NCBI GenBank assembly: GCA_949286705.1
Contig: CASEDF010000001.1
Location: 1-64,000 of the forward strand
Origin: an uncultured bacterium
GTDB lineage: Bacteria > Cyanobacteriota > Vampirovibrionia > Gastranaerophilales > Gastranaerophilaceae
Reading direction: 5' to 3'
Length of the DNA stretch: 64,000 nucleotides
The translations under genes and the position numbers were made by a program. Shown piece by piece: positions 32,400 to 41,968 of this stretch. How positions within the stretch are numbered: the first letter of the stretch is position 1; each line of letters begins with the position of its first letter. The notes below the pieces were generated by a model. It was not told the origin of the DNA and ran no database searches. It saw only the letters and a list, made by a program, of their open reading frames with translations.

Positions 32400-33560
32400 T
32401 TAAAGCGCCCTAATAATAGATTTGATATTCTCATCCGTGATTTTTAAGAGAGCAACGGTTTTTGCGGTATCGTCAAGATTTCCGAGAGATTTTAAGATTT
32501 CCGCTGTTTTTAAAATGATTGTCTGATTGTTACACTTTAAAAGTTCTCTGATAGCCATCAAATCCGTTGCAAAATCAAGTGCCGTGAACACAAACGGACT
32601 GTCCTCTTTGAGTTCTGCGTTAACCTTTGAGAGCAATTCTTTTTTATCAATATTAAATAAAAGTTTTTTGATATCATTAATTTCGTTTTTGGTATTTTTA
32701 TCTTCATCAAAAAGATATTCATCGTTTTCAGTCAGGGTTTCAAACTTTTCCCTTGCGTTCAAAAGAACAACGGCAGCACGGCTGTCCTCAAATTTTGTTT
32801 CAATAAATTCCAAAACTTCAAAAAGCTCAAAGTCAAAAACCTGCGAAAGCCCCAAAATTTCGCCCAGTCCGTTTATGATGTAATTTACAACCAAAAGCCC
32901 GTTTTCAAAATTATTATCCAGAATATTAAAAATACTTTCAAGGTAAGGTATTTCACCTGCAATATTTTCTGCCATGGAAGAATTTTTCATGGCATCAAGA
33001 ATCTGCGGCAAGGCATCTTTTTTCCCGTATGCAGTCAAAAATTTAACAGCAGCAAACTTTTCAAAATCATCTCCGGATTTCAACTTTTCAATTGCTTCAT
33101 TGTAGGAACTTTCCTCTTTCATCGCGGCTAATGTAATGGCGCAATTTGTGTTGAGATAATCGTTTTCAGTGTAAGAATTCTTTTTCAAAAATTCAATTGC
33201 CAGAGGATCCTGAACATAGGAAAAAAATTTTGCCGCATAAGTTTTTTCATCATCCGTGCCTTTTTCCAAAAATTCAAGCATTCTGTCCGTCAAATCTTCA
33301 TCAGCATATTTTGCAAGAGTTGACGCAACAAACTCCTCATAAGAAGGCGAATAATACTTTAAAAAAGACAAAACCGTCTGCCAATTATGCTCATTAGTAG
33401 CTTTTTCAAGTCTTTGGGCAACATTTTGTTTCACAAAATCAAACAAAAAACTATCTTTTTCAACCAATTCGGCGAAAAGTTTTTCATCTGCATTGTCCAT
33501 AATATGGCGTGCAGCATATTCATACTCACGCGGATTTTTTCCGGTCAATTTTTTAAACAT
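32400..33560 (-). CDS. HEAT-repeat-like protein, uncharacterised
   Basis: 386 residues of helical hairpins with the feel of HEAT/armadillo repeats: DLTDRMLEFLEKGTDDEKTY then AAKFFSYVQDPLAIEFLKK, AITLAAMKEESSYNEAIEKL, FAAVKFLTAYGKKDALPQIL. Acidic, no signal peptide or membrane span; probably a cytosolic scaffold. It is 8 bases downstream of the DprA-like gene, so the two are likely co-transcribed. Function unknown. A second HEAT-type protein lies at 55986. Confidence 0.65.
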   Translation of the reverse strand: MFKKLTGKNPREYEYAARHIMDNADEKLFAELVEKDSFLFDFVKQNVAQRLEKATNEHNWQTVLSFLKYYSPSYEEFVASTLAKYADEDLTDRMLEFLEKGTDDEKTYAAKFFSYVQDPLAIEFLKKNSYTENDYLNTNCAITLAAMKEESSYNEAIEKLKSGDDFEKFAAVKFLTAYGKKDALPQILDAMKNSSMAENIAGEIPYLESIFNILDNNFENGLLVVNYIINGLGEILGLSQVFDFELFEVLEFIETKFEDSRAAVVLLNAREKFETLTENDEYLFDEDKNTKNEINDIKKLLFNIDKKELLSKVNAELKEDSPFVFTALDFATDLMAIRELLKCNNQTIILKTAEILKSLGNLDDTAKTVALLKITDENIKSIIRAL

Positions 33561-33568
33561 ATATATGC

Positions 33569-34156
33569 CTAATCAAGATAAAATACTGTAATAACCTTGT
33601 GCCCTTCTTCAGCATACTGAACAGCATTGTGAAGGGTTTTACTTGTATGTGAAAGGAAGCATATCAATTGATTACAATCATCAATAATTTCTCTGTTACA
33701 AACACGTGATGCATCAGCCAGAGTCATCATAGCGCGGTCGGAATGTTCTACAATATTAGGAACACCGATAAGCTGATCCTGAACATCAGACGGCTGCTGG
33801 CCGATTGTCTGCGGAAGAATAACCTTAAGCTTATCCGGATTAGCTTTCATAGCACCGCGAATAGCAGCGGCATTAGTTCCGGAAGAACCGCCGGATGTAA
33901 TTATTGTATTTCCTTGCATAACAAGCGCAGTTGCAAGGGTTTCTATCATCTGTTGATGCGTAATCGGCAGGTTACGGCTCCCGATGATTGCAATTCTCTT
34001 TGCTGATTGCTTAATTGTCGCAAGCTCCATTGCAAGTTCATCCATGGTATTCGGCGAGTTCGATTTGACAACATCCATATCATCATCTATAGGTACAACA
34101 ATTGAACTTTGTTTTTCTTTGTCATCTTCTTTTGAACTCATTAAAATTTCTGCCAT
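33569..34156 (-). CDS. DprA-like Rossmann protein
   Basis: The core AIIGSRNLPITHQQMIETLA, then GNTIITSGGSSGTNAAAIRG and KLKVILPQTIGQQPSDVQDQ, is the DprA/Smf-type Rossmann fold; DprA loads RecA on incoming ssDNA. The 195-residue protein lacks the C-terminal winged helix and has an extra N-terminal acidic/serine part (SSKEDDKEKQSSIVVP), so it may be a DprA-related protein of another role. The ATG at 34156 has a GTAGGG site; an upstream TTG is less likely. Opposite in strand to pcrA. Confidence 0.78.
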   Translation of the reverse strand: MAEILMSSKEDDKEKQSSIVVPIDDDMDVVKSNSPNTMDELAMELATIKQSAKRIAIIGSRNLPITHQQMIETLATALVMQGNTIITSGGSSGTNAAAIRGAMKANPDKLKVILPQTIGQQPSDVQDQLIGVPNIVEHSDRAMMTLADASRVCNREIIDDCNQLICFLSHTSKTLHNAVQYAEEGHKVITVFYLD

Positions 34157-34236
34157 TTTCCCTACCTTTTGCAATTAATATTTTTTTCGCTTATGATGTA
34201 TTATAGCATGAAAAACAGATTTTGGGAATAGGTTTC

Positions 34237-36723
34237 GTGGAAAATATATTAGAAAATCTTAATAAGGAACAGAAAGAGGCTGTTGAAACAGTAAAAGGAC
34301 CTCTGTTAATACTTGCGGGAGCAGGCTCTGGCAAAACAAAAGTTTTGACAACACGTATTGCATATTTAATCCAAAATAATTACGCAAGAGCGCGTGACAT
34401 CCTTGCTGTAACCTTTACAAACAAAGCTGCGCGCGAAATGAAAGAACGTTTGGGAAGCATATTAGGTGAAAACACCGTAAAATATATGTGGGTCGGAACG
34501 TTTCACGGAATTTGCGGAAGAATTTTACGCGAAAATATTGAAAATTACAGTTTTCAATCAGGCAAAAAATTGGACAGAAATTTCAGTATTTATGATGAAA
34601 CGGATTCCGTTGCCGTGTTAAAACAGGTTATTAAAAAGCTTAATATAGATGACAAAATCTATCAGCCAAAACTCGTAAAAGCCGTAATTTCCAATGCTAA
34701 AAACAAAATGCAGGACGCATATACTTTTGCGACATTTGCAAGAGATTTCAAATCACAAAAAATCGCTGCAATTTTTGAAGAATATGAAAATGTTCTGAAT
34801 AACAATAACGCAATAGATTTTGACGATATGCTTTTGTTGACGGTGAAACTTCTTGAACAAAACGCACATGTAAGAGAATACTATTATAACAAATTCAAGC
34901 ATATTCTGGTTGACGAGTATCAAGACACGAACCTTGCTCAATACAGACTTGTGAATATGCTTTATACCAATATGCAAAAAGAAGTTCCCGAGGAACGCTC
35001 ACTTTGCGTTGTAGGGGATGTTGACCAATCAATTTACAGCTGGCGCGGTGCGGATTATACAATTATTTTGAACTTCCGGCGCGACTTTAAAAATGCAAAA
35101 TTAATTAAACTTGAACAAAATTACCGTTCTACCGCAAACATTTTAAATGTTGCAAACGCAATTATTGAAAATAATCAGGAACGTGTAGAAAAATATTTGT
35201 ATTCCCAAAAAGGCGACGGGGAGCTTATTGATTATTATGAAGCACAGGATGAAGCTGATGAAGCAAATTTTATAGTAAGCAAAATCAGACAAAACAGCGG
35301 CGGAGATTACAACCGCTACGCAATTTTATATCGTACGAATTCTCAATCCCGCGCACTGGAAGAAGCCTGCATGGCAGCCGGAATTCCATACAGAATTTAC
35401 GGCGGTTTGAAATTCTATGACCGTAAAGAAATTAAGGATATTATCGCATATTTAAGATTAATCTATAATACTGACGACTCCCAGAGCCTTCGCAGGATAA
35501 TTAATGTCCCGAAACGCGCAATCGGTGATACAACCGTAAAAAATCTTCAAAAATACGCTGATGAAAAAGATTTGAGCCTTTTTCAAGCTATTCTGGAACT
35601 GGATGAAGACAGCGAAATTCCTGCTAAAACCCAAAACAAGCTCAAAGACTTTGCAGCATTGATTTTAAGATTCAAAGATACTCAAAAAAGTTATAATTTG
35701 AGGGAATTTGTAACACTTGTAATTGAAAAAACAGGATATCTTGCTGAATTACAGCTCCAAAACACCCCTGAAGCCGAAGCTGATATTGAAAACCTGCAGG
35801 AATTGGTAAACGTTGCGGAAGAATTTGAACCCGAGGAACTTGATAATGCTCTGGGAGAATTTTTGCAGCAGGTAGCACTCGTGTCAGACGTTGACGGAAT
35901 GGATAATATTTCAAATAATGTTACCTTAATGACGCTGCATTCAGCAAAAGGCTTGGAATTTCCGGTTGTATTTCTGGCAGGTATGGATGAGGGTGTTTTC
36001 CCGCACCAGAGAACATTCAATTCCCCGTCAGAATTGGAAGAAGAACGGCGGCTTATGTATGTGGGCGTTACCCGTGCGGAAGAAAAATTATACCTGATTT
36101 CTGCAAAACGCCGCCAGATGTGGGGTGAATATAAATACTATAACCCGTCAAGGTTTATTGAAGAAATTCCGCGGAACCTGCTTGAAATGTCAACTTTTGA
36201 AGGCAGATCAGAAAGCTCCTCAACATTCCGCGATGCAGTGTCTAAAGCAAAATACGGAGATTCCGGAAGAAATTATTCAACGGCACAAATTGACAGCTAC
36301 GGTTATGTAAAACCTTCAACAGGTTTCGGCAAAGGTTTTGTCGCTCCTCAAAAACGCAATCAACAAATACCTAACAGAACCCCGAGCCGCACAATTCTCG
36401 TTAAATCTCAGGCAAATAAACAACGCGACGAAGAAAAAGTTAAAAATCTTCTGAAAGACAATGCCATAAAACGCATGATAGAAGAACGCGACCGCAAAAA
36501 TCAAGAAGAACTTCTGCTTGAACAAGAACGCAAACGGCAACGCGAAAATACTACAATAGACTACGTTTTCAATGTTGGCGAAAGAGTTTTCCATGAAAAA
36601 CTCGGCGTCGGTCATATAACAGATGTTATGACTGTTGGTGAAAGCATAATGTATACCATAGATTTCGGCAAAATGGGCAAAAAAGCCATGGATGCAGCTT
36701 ATGCCAAACTTAAAAAGTTTTAA
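34237..36723 (+). CDS. pcrA: ATP-dependent DNA helicase PcrA/UvrD
   Basis: Superfamily 1A 3'-5' helicase of nucleotide excision repair and recombination control. Walker A is AGAGSGKTKVLTTR (about 27-40), then VGTFHGICGRIL, VDEYQDTN (about 222), VGDVDQSIYSWRGAD, and LMTLHSAKGLEFPVVFLAGM with RRLMYVGVTRAEEKLYL. A charged linker (about 720-775) leads to a C-terminal Tudor-like segment (FHEKLGVGHITDVMTVGESI), as in PcrA. The GTG at 34237 is chosen; a TTG 15 bases earlier is possible. The length of about 828 is slightly longer than usual. Confidence 0.95.
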   Translation: MENILENLNKEQKEAVETVKGPLLILAGAGSGKTKVLTTRIAYLIQNNYARARDILAVTFTNKAAREMKERLGSILGENTVKYMWVGTFHGICGRILRENIENYSFQSGKKLDRNFSIYDETDSVAVLKQVIKKLNIDDKIYQPKLVKAVISNAKNKMQDAYTFATFARDFKSQKIAAIFEEYENVLNNNNAIDFDDMLLLTVKLLEQNAHVREYYYNKFKHILVDEYQDTNLAQYRLVNMLYTNMQKEVPEERSLCVVGDVDQSIYSWRGADYTIILNFRRDFKNAKLIKLEQNYRSTANILNVANAIIENNQERVEKYLYSQKGDGELIDYYEAQDEADEANFIVSKIRQNSGGDYNRYAILYRTNSQSRALEEACMAAGIPYRIYGGLKFYDRKEIKDIIAYLRLIYNTDDSQSLRRIINVPKRAIGDTTVKNLQKYADEKDLSLFQAILELDEDSEIPAKTQNKLKDFAALILRFKDTQKSYNLREFVTLVIEKTGYLAELQLQNTPEAEADIENLQELVNVAEEFEPEELDNALGEFLQQVALVSDVDGMDNISNNVTLMTLHSAKGLEFPVVFLAGMDEGVFPHQRTFNSPSELEEERRLMYVGVTRAEEKLYLISAKRRQMWGEYKYYNPSRFIEEIPRNLLEMSTFEGRSESSSTFRDAVSKAKYGDSGRNYSTAQIDSYGYVKPSTGFGKGFVAPQKRNQQIPNRTPSRTILVKSQANKQRDEEKVKNLLKDNAIKRMIEERDRKNQEELLLEQERKRQRENTTIDYVFNVGERVFHEKLGVGHITDVMTVGESIMYTIDFGKMGKKAMDAAYAKLKKF

Positions 36724-36767
36724 TCAAATTTCTATATCTTTACATAAAAACTGTTATAGGTATGTAT

Positions 36768-36853
36768 CAGCATTTTCTTTCTCTTTTCCCTCCATTTTTT
36801 TAATACTCAATTAAAAAAACGGAGTCCTTGAGGAAAAGAGAAAGAAAACGCTG
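36768..36853 (-). repeat. Long near-perfect hairpin after pcrA
   Basis: CAGCATTTTCTTTCTCTTTT (36768 on) pairs with AAAAGAGAAAGAAAACGCTG (ending 36853), and nested CTCCATTTTTTTAAT pairs with ATTAAAAAAACGGAG. About 37 pairs with 2 mismatches; both are A-C on the plus strand but U-G wobbles on the minus strand, so a minus-strand RNA would pair fully. Confidence 0.6.
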
Positions 36854-36889
36854 GCATTTATTTGCAATCCTACGGATTGCTCAAGCCCT

Positions 36890-37185
36890 AACGGGCGCAC
36901 TACGTGCCGTTGCAGTATTTTATCCCTCGCCCCCTTTGGGGAGAGGGTGTCCGAAGGACAGGAGAGGGGCTAAAATCCTGCAATCTCTTACGCGCCTATA
37001 ATCACGGCGCGGAGCCGCTACGCAGCATTAATACCGCAATAGCGGAGTGAACAATAACTGTAGCCGAAACAAACTTCATAGGCGTGTATTGTCTGAGCGG
37101 TAAATGTATTTAGATCCCGCAACAAGTGTGCGTCGCTTTTGACACCAAAAGCGACCGCCGTGCGCGCAGCACCCGCCGGAGGCTC
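36890..37185. repeat. GC-rich repeat cluster in the pcrA to response-regulator gap
   Basis: The 565-base gap holds several palindromic units: CCCTAACGGGC, the unit CCCTCGCCCCCTTTGGGGAG through GGAGAGGGGC (36930-36975, same family as 15900-15950 inverted), CGCGGAGCCGC, GATCCCGCAACAAGTG (shared with 559) and CGCTTTTGACACCAAAAGCG (37133-37152, hairpin). No gene is apparent. TTTAGTAAAATAAAAT before 37289 is the likely -10 region for the regulator gene. Confidence 0.6.
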
Positions 37186-37288
37186 TGAAAAAATAAATAA
37201 AAATAACTTCCGATAATAGTTTTTATGTAAAAAACATACTTGCTAAACTCTTTTTATTTTAGTAAAATAAAATAAAAAGCGGGGTTTT

Positions 37289-37999
37289 ATGTCTGAAAAA
37301 AGAATTTTAATAGTCGATGACGATGATGAAATCAGAGAACTTCTGGAGTTTGATATTGCGCAAAGCGGTTATTTCGTAGACACTGCAAAAGACGGTCTGG
37401 AAGGGCTTAACAAAGCATTGAATAACACATATGACCTGATTCTGCTTGATGTTATGATGCCAAAAATGAACGGTTTTGACGTCTGTAAAAACATCCGTCA
37501 GGCAAAACTCGCCATTCCTATTTTAATGCTTACGGCAAAAGGGACAATTGACGATAAAACCGAAGGTTTTGACTGCGGAGCTGATGATTATCTCGTAAAA
37601 CCTTTTGATATTCAGGAAGTTCTTTTAAGAATCCGCGTTCTTTTGCGCCGCAATAATATGGAAGAAGAAAAAAATTCACTCTCTGACGAAATTTTAAGTG
37701 CCGGCGATATTACTATTTCTCCTGAAACTCTTGAAGCTGTCATAGTCAATAAAAAAGTCAAATTAACCCCGACGGAATTTGAAATTTTGTATTGCCTTAT
37801 GCAGCATTTTAATAACCCTGTTACGCTTGCAACCTTATTGGATGAAGTTTGGGGCTATGACAGCAACGAAGATGTACGAATGCTCAGGGTTCATGTAGGC
37901 GGTTTAAGAAATAAAATTGAGCCTGATACAAAAAATCCGAAATATTTGCACACTGTCACAAATGTAGGTTACAAATTAACACCTTTTGCGGAGGGTTAA
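37289..37999 (+). CDS. OmpR/PhoB-family response regulator
   Basis: Receiver domain (1-120) with ILIVDDDDEIRELLEF, phospho-Asp in LILLDVMMPKMNGFDVC (about 54), LTAKG, and the KPFD switch Lys. The winged-helix DNA-binding domain (about 140-236) has KLTPTEFEILYCLMQHFNNP and RVHVGGLRNKIE, then YLHTVTNVGYKL. The length of 236 is typical. It precedes the histidine kinase by 3 bases, its obvious partner. Targets unknown. A GCGGGG site is in front. Confidence 0.95.
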   Translation: MSEKRILIVDDDDEIRELLEFDIAQSGYFVDTAKDGLEGLNKALNNTYDLILLDVMMPKMNGFDVCKNIRQAKLAIPILMLTAKGTIDDKTEGFDCGADDYLVKPFDIQEVLLRIRVLLRRNNMEEEKNSLSDEILSAGDITISPETLEAVIVNKKVKLTPTEFEILYCLMQHFNNPVTLATLLDEVWGYDSNEDVRMLRVHVGGLRNKIEPDTKNPKYLHTVTNVGYKLTPFAEG

Positions 38000-38002
38000 T
38001 TT

Positions 38003-39700
38003 ATGGCTTTCAAGTTTAAACGACTTAAAATTGTAGAACAAATAGCGATTGTATTTTTCTTTGCCGTACTTATTCCGATGACAATAAGCGGATTTATCAT
38101 CAACAATATTAACCAGCAATCCGTAAGGTCACAATTAAGACAAACAGCTGTCTTGATTGCTAATATGGTTTCTGATGAAATTGACTTTTTTATAAGCCAA
38201 AATCAAATGACTCTAAGCCAAATAGCATATACCCTTGATTACCTTGATACCCCCGGGAAAAAACAGGACTTTTTAGACAGCATTGAAAAAAAAGTTACGG
38301 GCTGCGACGATATCATAATTGTTAAGTACCAGAGCGAACTTGATGAAATAACCAAACACAGCCGCGAAAACAAAAAAGCCGTATTGTATACAAAATTAAA
38401 AAACGGCGATTACCTGACAATTACATACAACGTTAAAGATTTGAGAGCAAAACTGTTTAAATCACTTGATGAAGATACAAGACAAATTTACGTTCTGGAT
38501 GAGAATGAACAACTTATTGCAGAACACAACTTTACAGATGACGTTTTCCAAAAAACAATGAAACTTTTGCCCAAATACCGCAAATTTGATGATCCGGTGA
38601 TTTTCGGCGATGTCAAAAACCAGCCAATTGTTTATGTTACAAAAGAAGATCCTAAAATTACAATTATCGTAAATACAACCGAAGACATTACAAACAGTAC
38701 AATTAACGACAACAGATTAAAAATTATTCTTTCGGTTCTTGCGGCAACAATTACAATTTTATTTGTTTCAGCTTTATATACTTATTATCTTTATATCAAT
38801 ATCCGCCAACTTTTCAAGGGTATTATCGCGATTTCCAAGGGAAACTATAACAGGCAGATTAGACTTTTGACAACGGCATTTACACCTTACGAAATTATAT
38901 TTTTGGCATTTGAATTTAACAAAATGGCTAACGCAATCCATAAATCCTACCTTCAGCTGCAGAAAAATAACGTGGAATTAAAAGAATTAAACGAATTCAG
39001 GTCAAATTTGATAGATACAGTAAGCCATGAACTCAGAACACCTCTGACAAGCATTCAGGGCTACACGTCGCGCCTGATGAGGCAGGATATAACAATTGAC
39101 GAAGAAACCAAACAAAAATCCCTCCGGATTATTAAAGAACAATCCGAAAAACTTCAGCGGCTTATTGAGGATTTGTTAACCATTCCGGATATTGAAAGAA
39201 TGAGATTAAAAACAGTAAATGAACCGGTTAATTTACCTGAAATTCTTGAGCGCTCGGAAATGCTTTTGCGTAAAAAAGACGGCAGAACAATAATTATAAA
39301 AATTCAAGACGATTTTCCGCAGGTATTGGCGGACAAGGGCAGACTGGAACAGGTTTTTGTCAACCTGCTTGAAAACGCTGTCAAGTACTCTTATCCAGAC
39401 TCCGTCATCCGTGTAGAAGCTGATATGCGTGACAATAAAGCAAGAATTCTTGTTAAAAATGACTGTGATGTAATTCCGAAAGACAAACTCCAACGGCTTT
39501 TCGGAAAATTCATAAGACTTGAAGATAATACAACCCGAACAACCCGCGGAACAGGATTAGGACTTTTTATTGTAAAAGGTCTTGTGGAAGCCATGAACGG
39601 CAAAATTGAATTATCCTCCTCCACCGGCTGCGGATTTTGCGCAGAAGTTACTTTGAATCTTGCAGGAGCTGTGAATGAACTTTATGCAACAGGCAATTAA
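38003..39700 (+). CDS. Membrane sensor histidine kinase
   Basis: TM1 (about 13-33, AIVFFFAVLIPMTISGFIIN), a periplasmic sensor of about 200 residues, TM2 (about 245-268, ILSVLAATITILFVSALYTYY), HAMP-like region, HisKA with DTVSHELRTPLTSIQGY (His at about 341) and HATPase with LLENAVKYSYPD, then TRGTGLGLFIVKGL. The length of 565 is normal. It pairs with the OmpR-type regulator 3 bases upstream. Its 3' end overlaps the deaminase gene by 26 bases. The signal is unknown. Confidence 0.93.
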   Translation: MAFKFKRLKIVEQIAIVFFFAVLIPMTISGFIINNINQQSVRSQLRQTAVLIANMVSDEIDFFISQNQMTLSQIAYTLDYLDTPGKKQDFLDSIEKKVTGCDDIIIVKYQSELDEITKHSRENKKAVLYTKLKNGDYLTITYNVKDLRAKLFKSLDEDTRQIYVLDENEQLIAEHNFTDDVFQKTMKLLPKYRKFDDPVIFGDVKNQPIVYVTKEDPKITIIVNTTEDITNSTINDNRLKIILSVLAATITILFVSALYTYYLYINIRQLFKGIIAISKGNYNRQIRLLTTAFTPYEIIFLAFEFNKMANAIHKSYLQLQKNNVELKELNEFRSNLIDTVSHELRTPLTSIQGYTSRLMRQDITIDEETKQKSLRIIKEQSEKLQRLIEDLLTIPDIERMRLKTVNEPVNLPEILERSEMLLRKKDGRTIIIKIQDDFPQVLADKGRLEQVFVNLLENAVKYSYPDSVIRVEADMRDNKARILVKNDCDVIPKDKLQRLFGKFIRLEDNTTRTTRGTGLGLFIVKGLVEAMNGKIELSSSTGCGFCAEVTLNLAGAVNELYATGN

Positions 39701-40100
39701 TATTGCAAAAGCGGTAAAAGGCGAAATCGCCGTGGGAGCGGTAATTGTAAAGGATAACAAAGTTATTGCAAGCGCCTGTAACCGCAAAGAAAAAGACAAT
39801 GACGTAACCTCTCATGCAGAAATTCTTGTAATACGAGAAGCAGCTAAAAAATTAGACAGATGGCGTCTGGAGGACTGTGACCTGTATGTTACGCTTGAAC
39901 CTTGCCCGATGTGTGCGTGGGCAATAATTAATTCCAGAATTAAAAATGTTTATTTCGGCTCCTATGACACAAATTACGGCGCTCTAGGTTCAAAAATCGA
40001 TTTAAGACAAATCGCAAATTCAAAACTCAAAGTTTACGGCGGAATTATGGAAAAAGAATGTGATAAAATATTAGAAGAATGTTTCAAGGATTTAAGATGA
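39675..40100 (+). CDS. tadA: tRNA adenosine/nucleoside deaminase, TadA-like
   Basis: Zinc deaminase: first ligand block SHAEILVIREAA with the HAE catalytic pair, second block LEPCPMCAWAIINSRI with the PCxxC ligands, then the TadA-type YGALGSKIDLRQ. TadA makes inosine at tRNA-Arg wobble position 34, so the role is essential. Usual TadA has GA after the second Cys; here it is AWA, a small deviation, and guanine deaminase-like use is possible. The length of 141 is slightly short. It overlaps both neighbours, so the run from 37289 is a likely operon. Confidence 0.85.
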   Translation: MNFMQQAINIAKAVKGEIAVGAVIVKDNKVIASACNRKEKDNDVTSHAEILVIREAAKKLDRWRLEDCDLYVTLEPCPMCAWAIINSRIKNVYFGSYDTNYGALGSKIDLRQIANSKLKVYGGIMEKECDKILEECFKDLR

Positions 40101-40846
40101 TTACAAAAACCGAAATTGATGCACTTGTAAAAGAATACGAAAATGAAGATTTTATAAAAGACGATCCCGTAAGATTTCCGAACAGATTTAAAAATAAAAA
40201 AGACATTGAAATTGCGGGGTTTATGGCATCTTTGATTGCTTACGGCAGACGTGATGTTTTTACAAAAAAACTGGATCAGCTTTTTAATCTTGCACAAAAT
40301 GAACCGTATAATTTTATTTTGAATTTTGAGCCTGAAATTTTGGGAGATTTTAACTACAGATTCGGAAAGCCTGAAGATTTTGCACAAATTTTTTCCGTAA
40401 TGAAAGACTTATACAAAATAGACGGCGGACTGGAAGAACTTTTTAAATACGGATATAAAAATCCGGTTGATAATAATATGTTCATTCCTGTCACGGATTA
40501 TTTTTATTCACGTGTTAAAAATGCGGGACAAGGGTTTTATTTTATGATACCAAACCCCAGAAACGGCGGTGCTATGAAGCGTATGTGTATGTTTTTACGC
40601 TGGATGGTAAGGAAAGGTCCGGTTGATTTCGGCATATGGAACTTTATGCCGGCCTCTGAACTTTTAATTCCTCTGGATGTACATGTAGCAAGAATTTCAC
40701 GCGAGATGGGACTTTTAAATCGAACATCAAATGACTTCAAGGCAGTTGTGGAATTAACCGAAAATCTGCGCAAACTGGATCCCGAAGATCCGGTCAAATA
40801 CGATTTTGCAATGTTCGGTTACGGAGTAAATAATCAAAAAAAATAA
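40097..40846 (+). CDS. TIGR02757/DUF2400 family protein
   Basis: 249 residues. The ATG at 40097 has AAGGA in front and overlaps the tadA stop (ATGA). Motifs of the family are seen: FKNKKDIEIAGFMASLIAYG (about 34-53), CMFLRWMVRKGPVDFGIW (about 168-185) and LIPLDVHVARISREMGLL, then DPVKYDFAMFGYGV at the C-terminus. The helical fold is related to DNA glycosylase-like helix-hairpin-helix proteins in outline, but the function is not established. Cytosolic. It converges on the pilin-like gene at 40847. Confidence 0.82.
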   Translation: MITKTEIDALVKEYENEDFIKDDPVRFPNRFKNKKDIEIAGFMASLIAYGRRDVFTKKLDQLFNLAQNEPYNFILNFEPEILGDFNYRFGKPEDFAQIFSVMKDLYKIDGGLEELFKYGYKNPVDNNMFIPVTDYFYSRVKNAGQGFYFMIPNPRNGGAMKRMCMFLRWMVRKGPVDFGIWNFMPASELLIPLDVHVARISREMGLLNRTSNDFKAVVELTENLRKLDPEDPVKYDFAMFGYGVNNQKK

Positions 40847-41968
40847 TTAATCTGTGACACAAACTGCTTGTACGTTACTGGATATACGATTAACATGCCC
40901 ATATTCAACCCAACCGGTTCGTGTAGGACCAAACTGACGGACATGACCGCCGCCGCTATAACTATATTCATCACCTGACCATACATAAAACCAATCCGGA
41001 TTAATAACAAATCCCATTTCAGCAGCTATTTCTTTATTAAATTGGGCGTATGTATTTCCTGAAGGTGATACCTCGGTTCCGTATATATCAGTAGCAATAG
41101 CGGCTAATTGTGCCTGATTTGCCATCTTATCAACACCCCCACAAGTTTTAACAGCGCCTGCCCAATAATCAGTATTACTATTAAAACCACACCAATTCTT
41201 GTTGTTGCCAAAACCATTATCAGCAAGCTCTTCGCATTCTTGTTTTGATAATGGTTCTGGATAAAAAGGTTTAGCAAAACAACTTCCATCAGTCAATTGG
41301 AAATAACAAGGCATATGTCCATCTAATTTTGGCACATTTATATAATTTAAATCTTTACCGTCTGAATTGGGTGTTTTAAAACCGTTAATATCATATAATA
41401 GAGCTAAACAACTGGTACCGCTAAACTGATTAGTAAAGGGATTTTCTTTACACTTCGTATTATACGCGATTATACCAGTTACTCCATTCGCGAATTGAAC
41501 ACCCAATGTATCTGTTTTCCAATCATCATGTCCTAAACCTGCAGCAGTTTTAACATTTTCAACACTGATTTCCAATTCATTTTTACCCCAATAAATTTTA
41601 TCTTCAAAACACGATAAGATGTCATCACTCTGGCAAACTTTTGTAATTTTCAAATGTTTTGATAGTTCTGAAACAAAATCTGTAGTATTTGCATATCCGG
41701 ATAAAACTTGTTGGGTATTCATCGTTTTGAGAGCTTCTTCAAGTTTTCTTTCAAAAACGTTAGCAGAAGTCTGCCACGACTTGCTCTGATAATTAGAAAC
41801 CAGTGTTGGGATAGTCATTGCAGCTACTATCCCGATTATTCCCAAGGTTATTAATACTTCTGCTAATGTGAATGCAACTTTTTTAACGTGAGTAGCGCGA
41901 GTATTGTGAGATTTGTGTTTACATTGAGCTACGCTCATGGTTTTGTTTTCTGAATTATAATTCATCAT
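40847..41968 (-). CDS. Type IV pilin-like protein behind a 9-G switch (OFF)
   Basis: The prepilin helix KKVAFTLAEVLITLGIIGIV starts about 31 residues after the annotated ATG; a large Cys-containing extracytoplasmic domain follows, with YDINGFKTPNSDGKDLNYINV as the diverged C-terminal motif. The same frame is open without a stop back to a poly-G run at 42240-42232 (about 90 more codons). There an ATG with a good GGAG site (42267) is out of frame by one base. One extra G would join them. Translation from 41968, which has no good ribosome site, may be weak. Confidence 0.8.
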   Translation of the reverse strand: MMNYNSENKTMSVAQCKHKSHNTRATHVKKVAFTLAEVLITLGIIGIVAAMTIPTLVSNYQSKSWQTSANVFERKLEEALKTMNTQQVLSGYANTTDFVSELSKHLKITKVCQSDDILSCFEDKIYWGKNELEISVENVKTAAGLGHDDWKTDTLGVQFANGVTGIIAYNTKCKENPFTNQFSGTSCLALLYDINGFKTPNSDGKDLNYINVPKLDGHMPCYFQLTDGSCFAKPFYPEPLSKQECEELADNGFGNNKNWCGFNSNTDYWAGAVKTCGGVDKMANQAQLAAIATDIYGTEVSPSGNTYAQFNKEIAAEMGFVINPDWFYVWSGDEYSYSGGGHVRQFGPTRTGWVEYGHVNRISSNVQAVCVTD

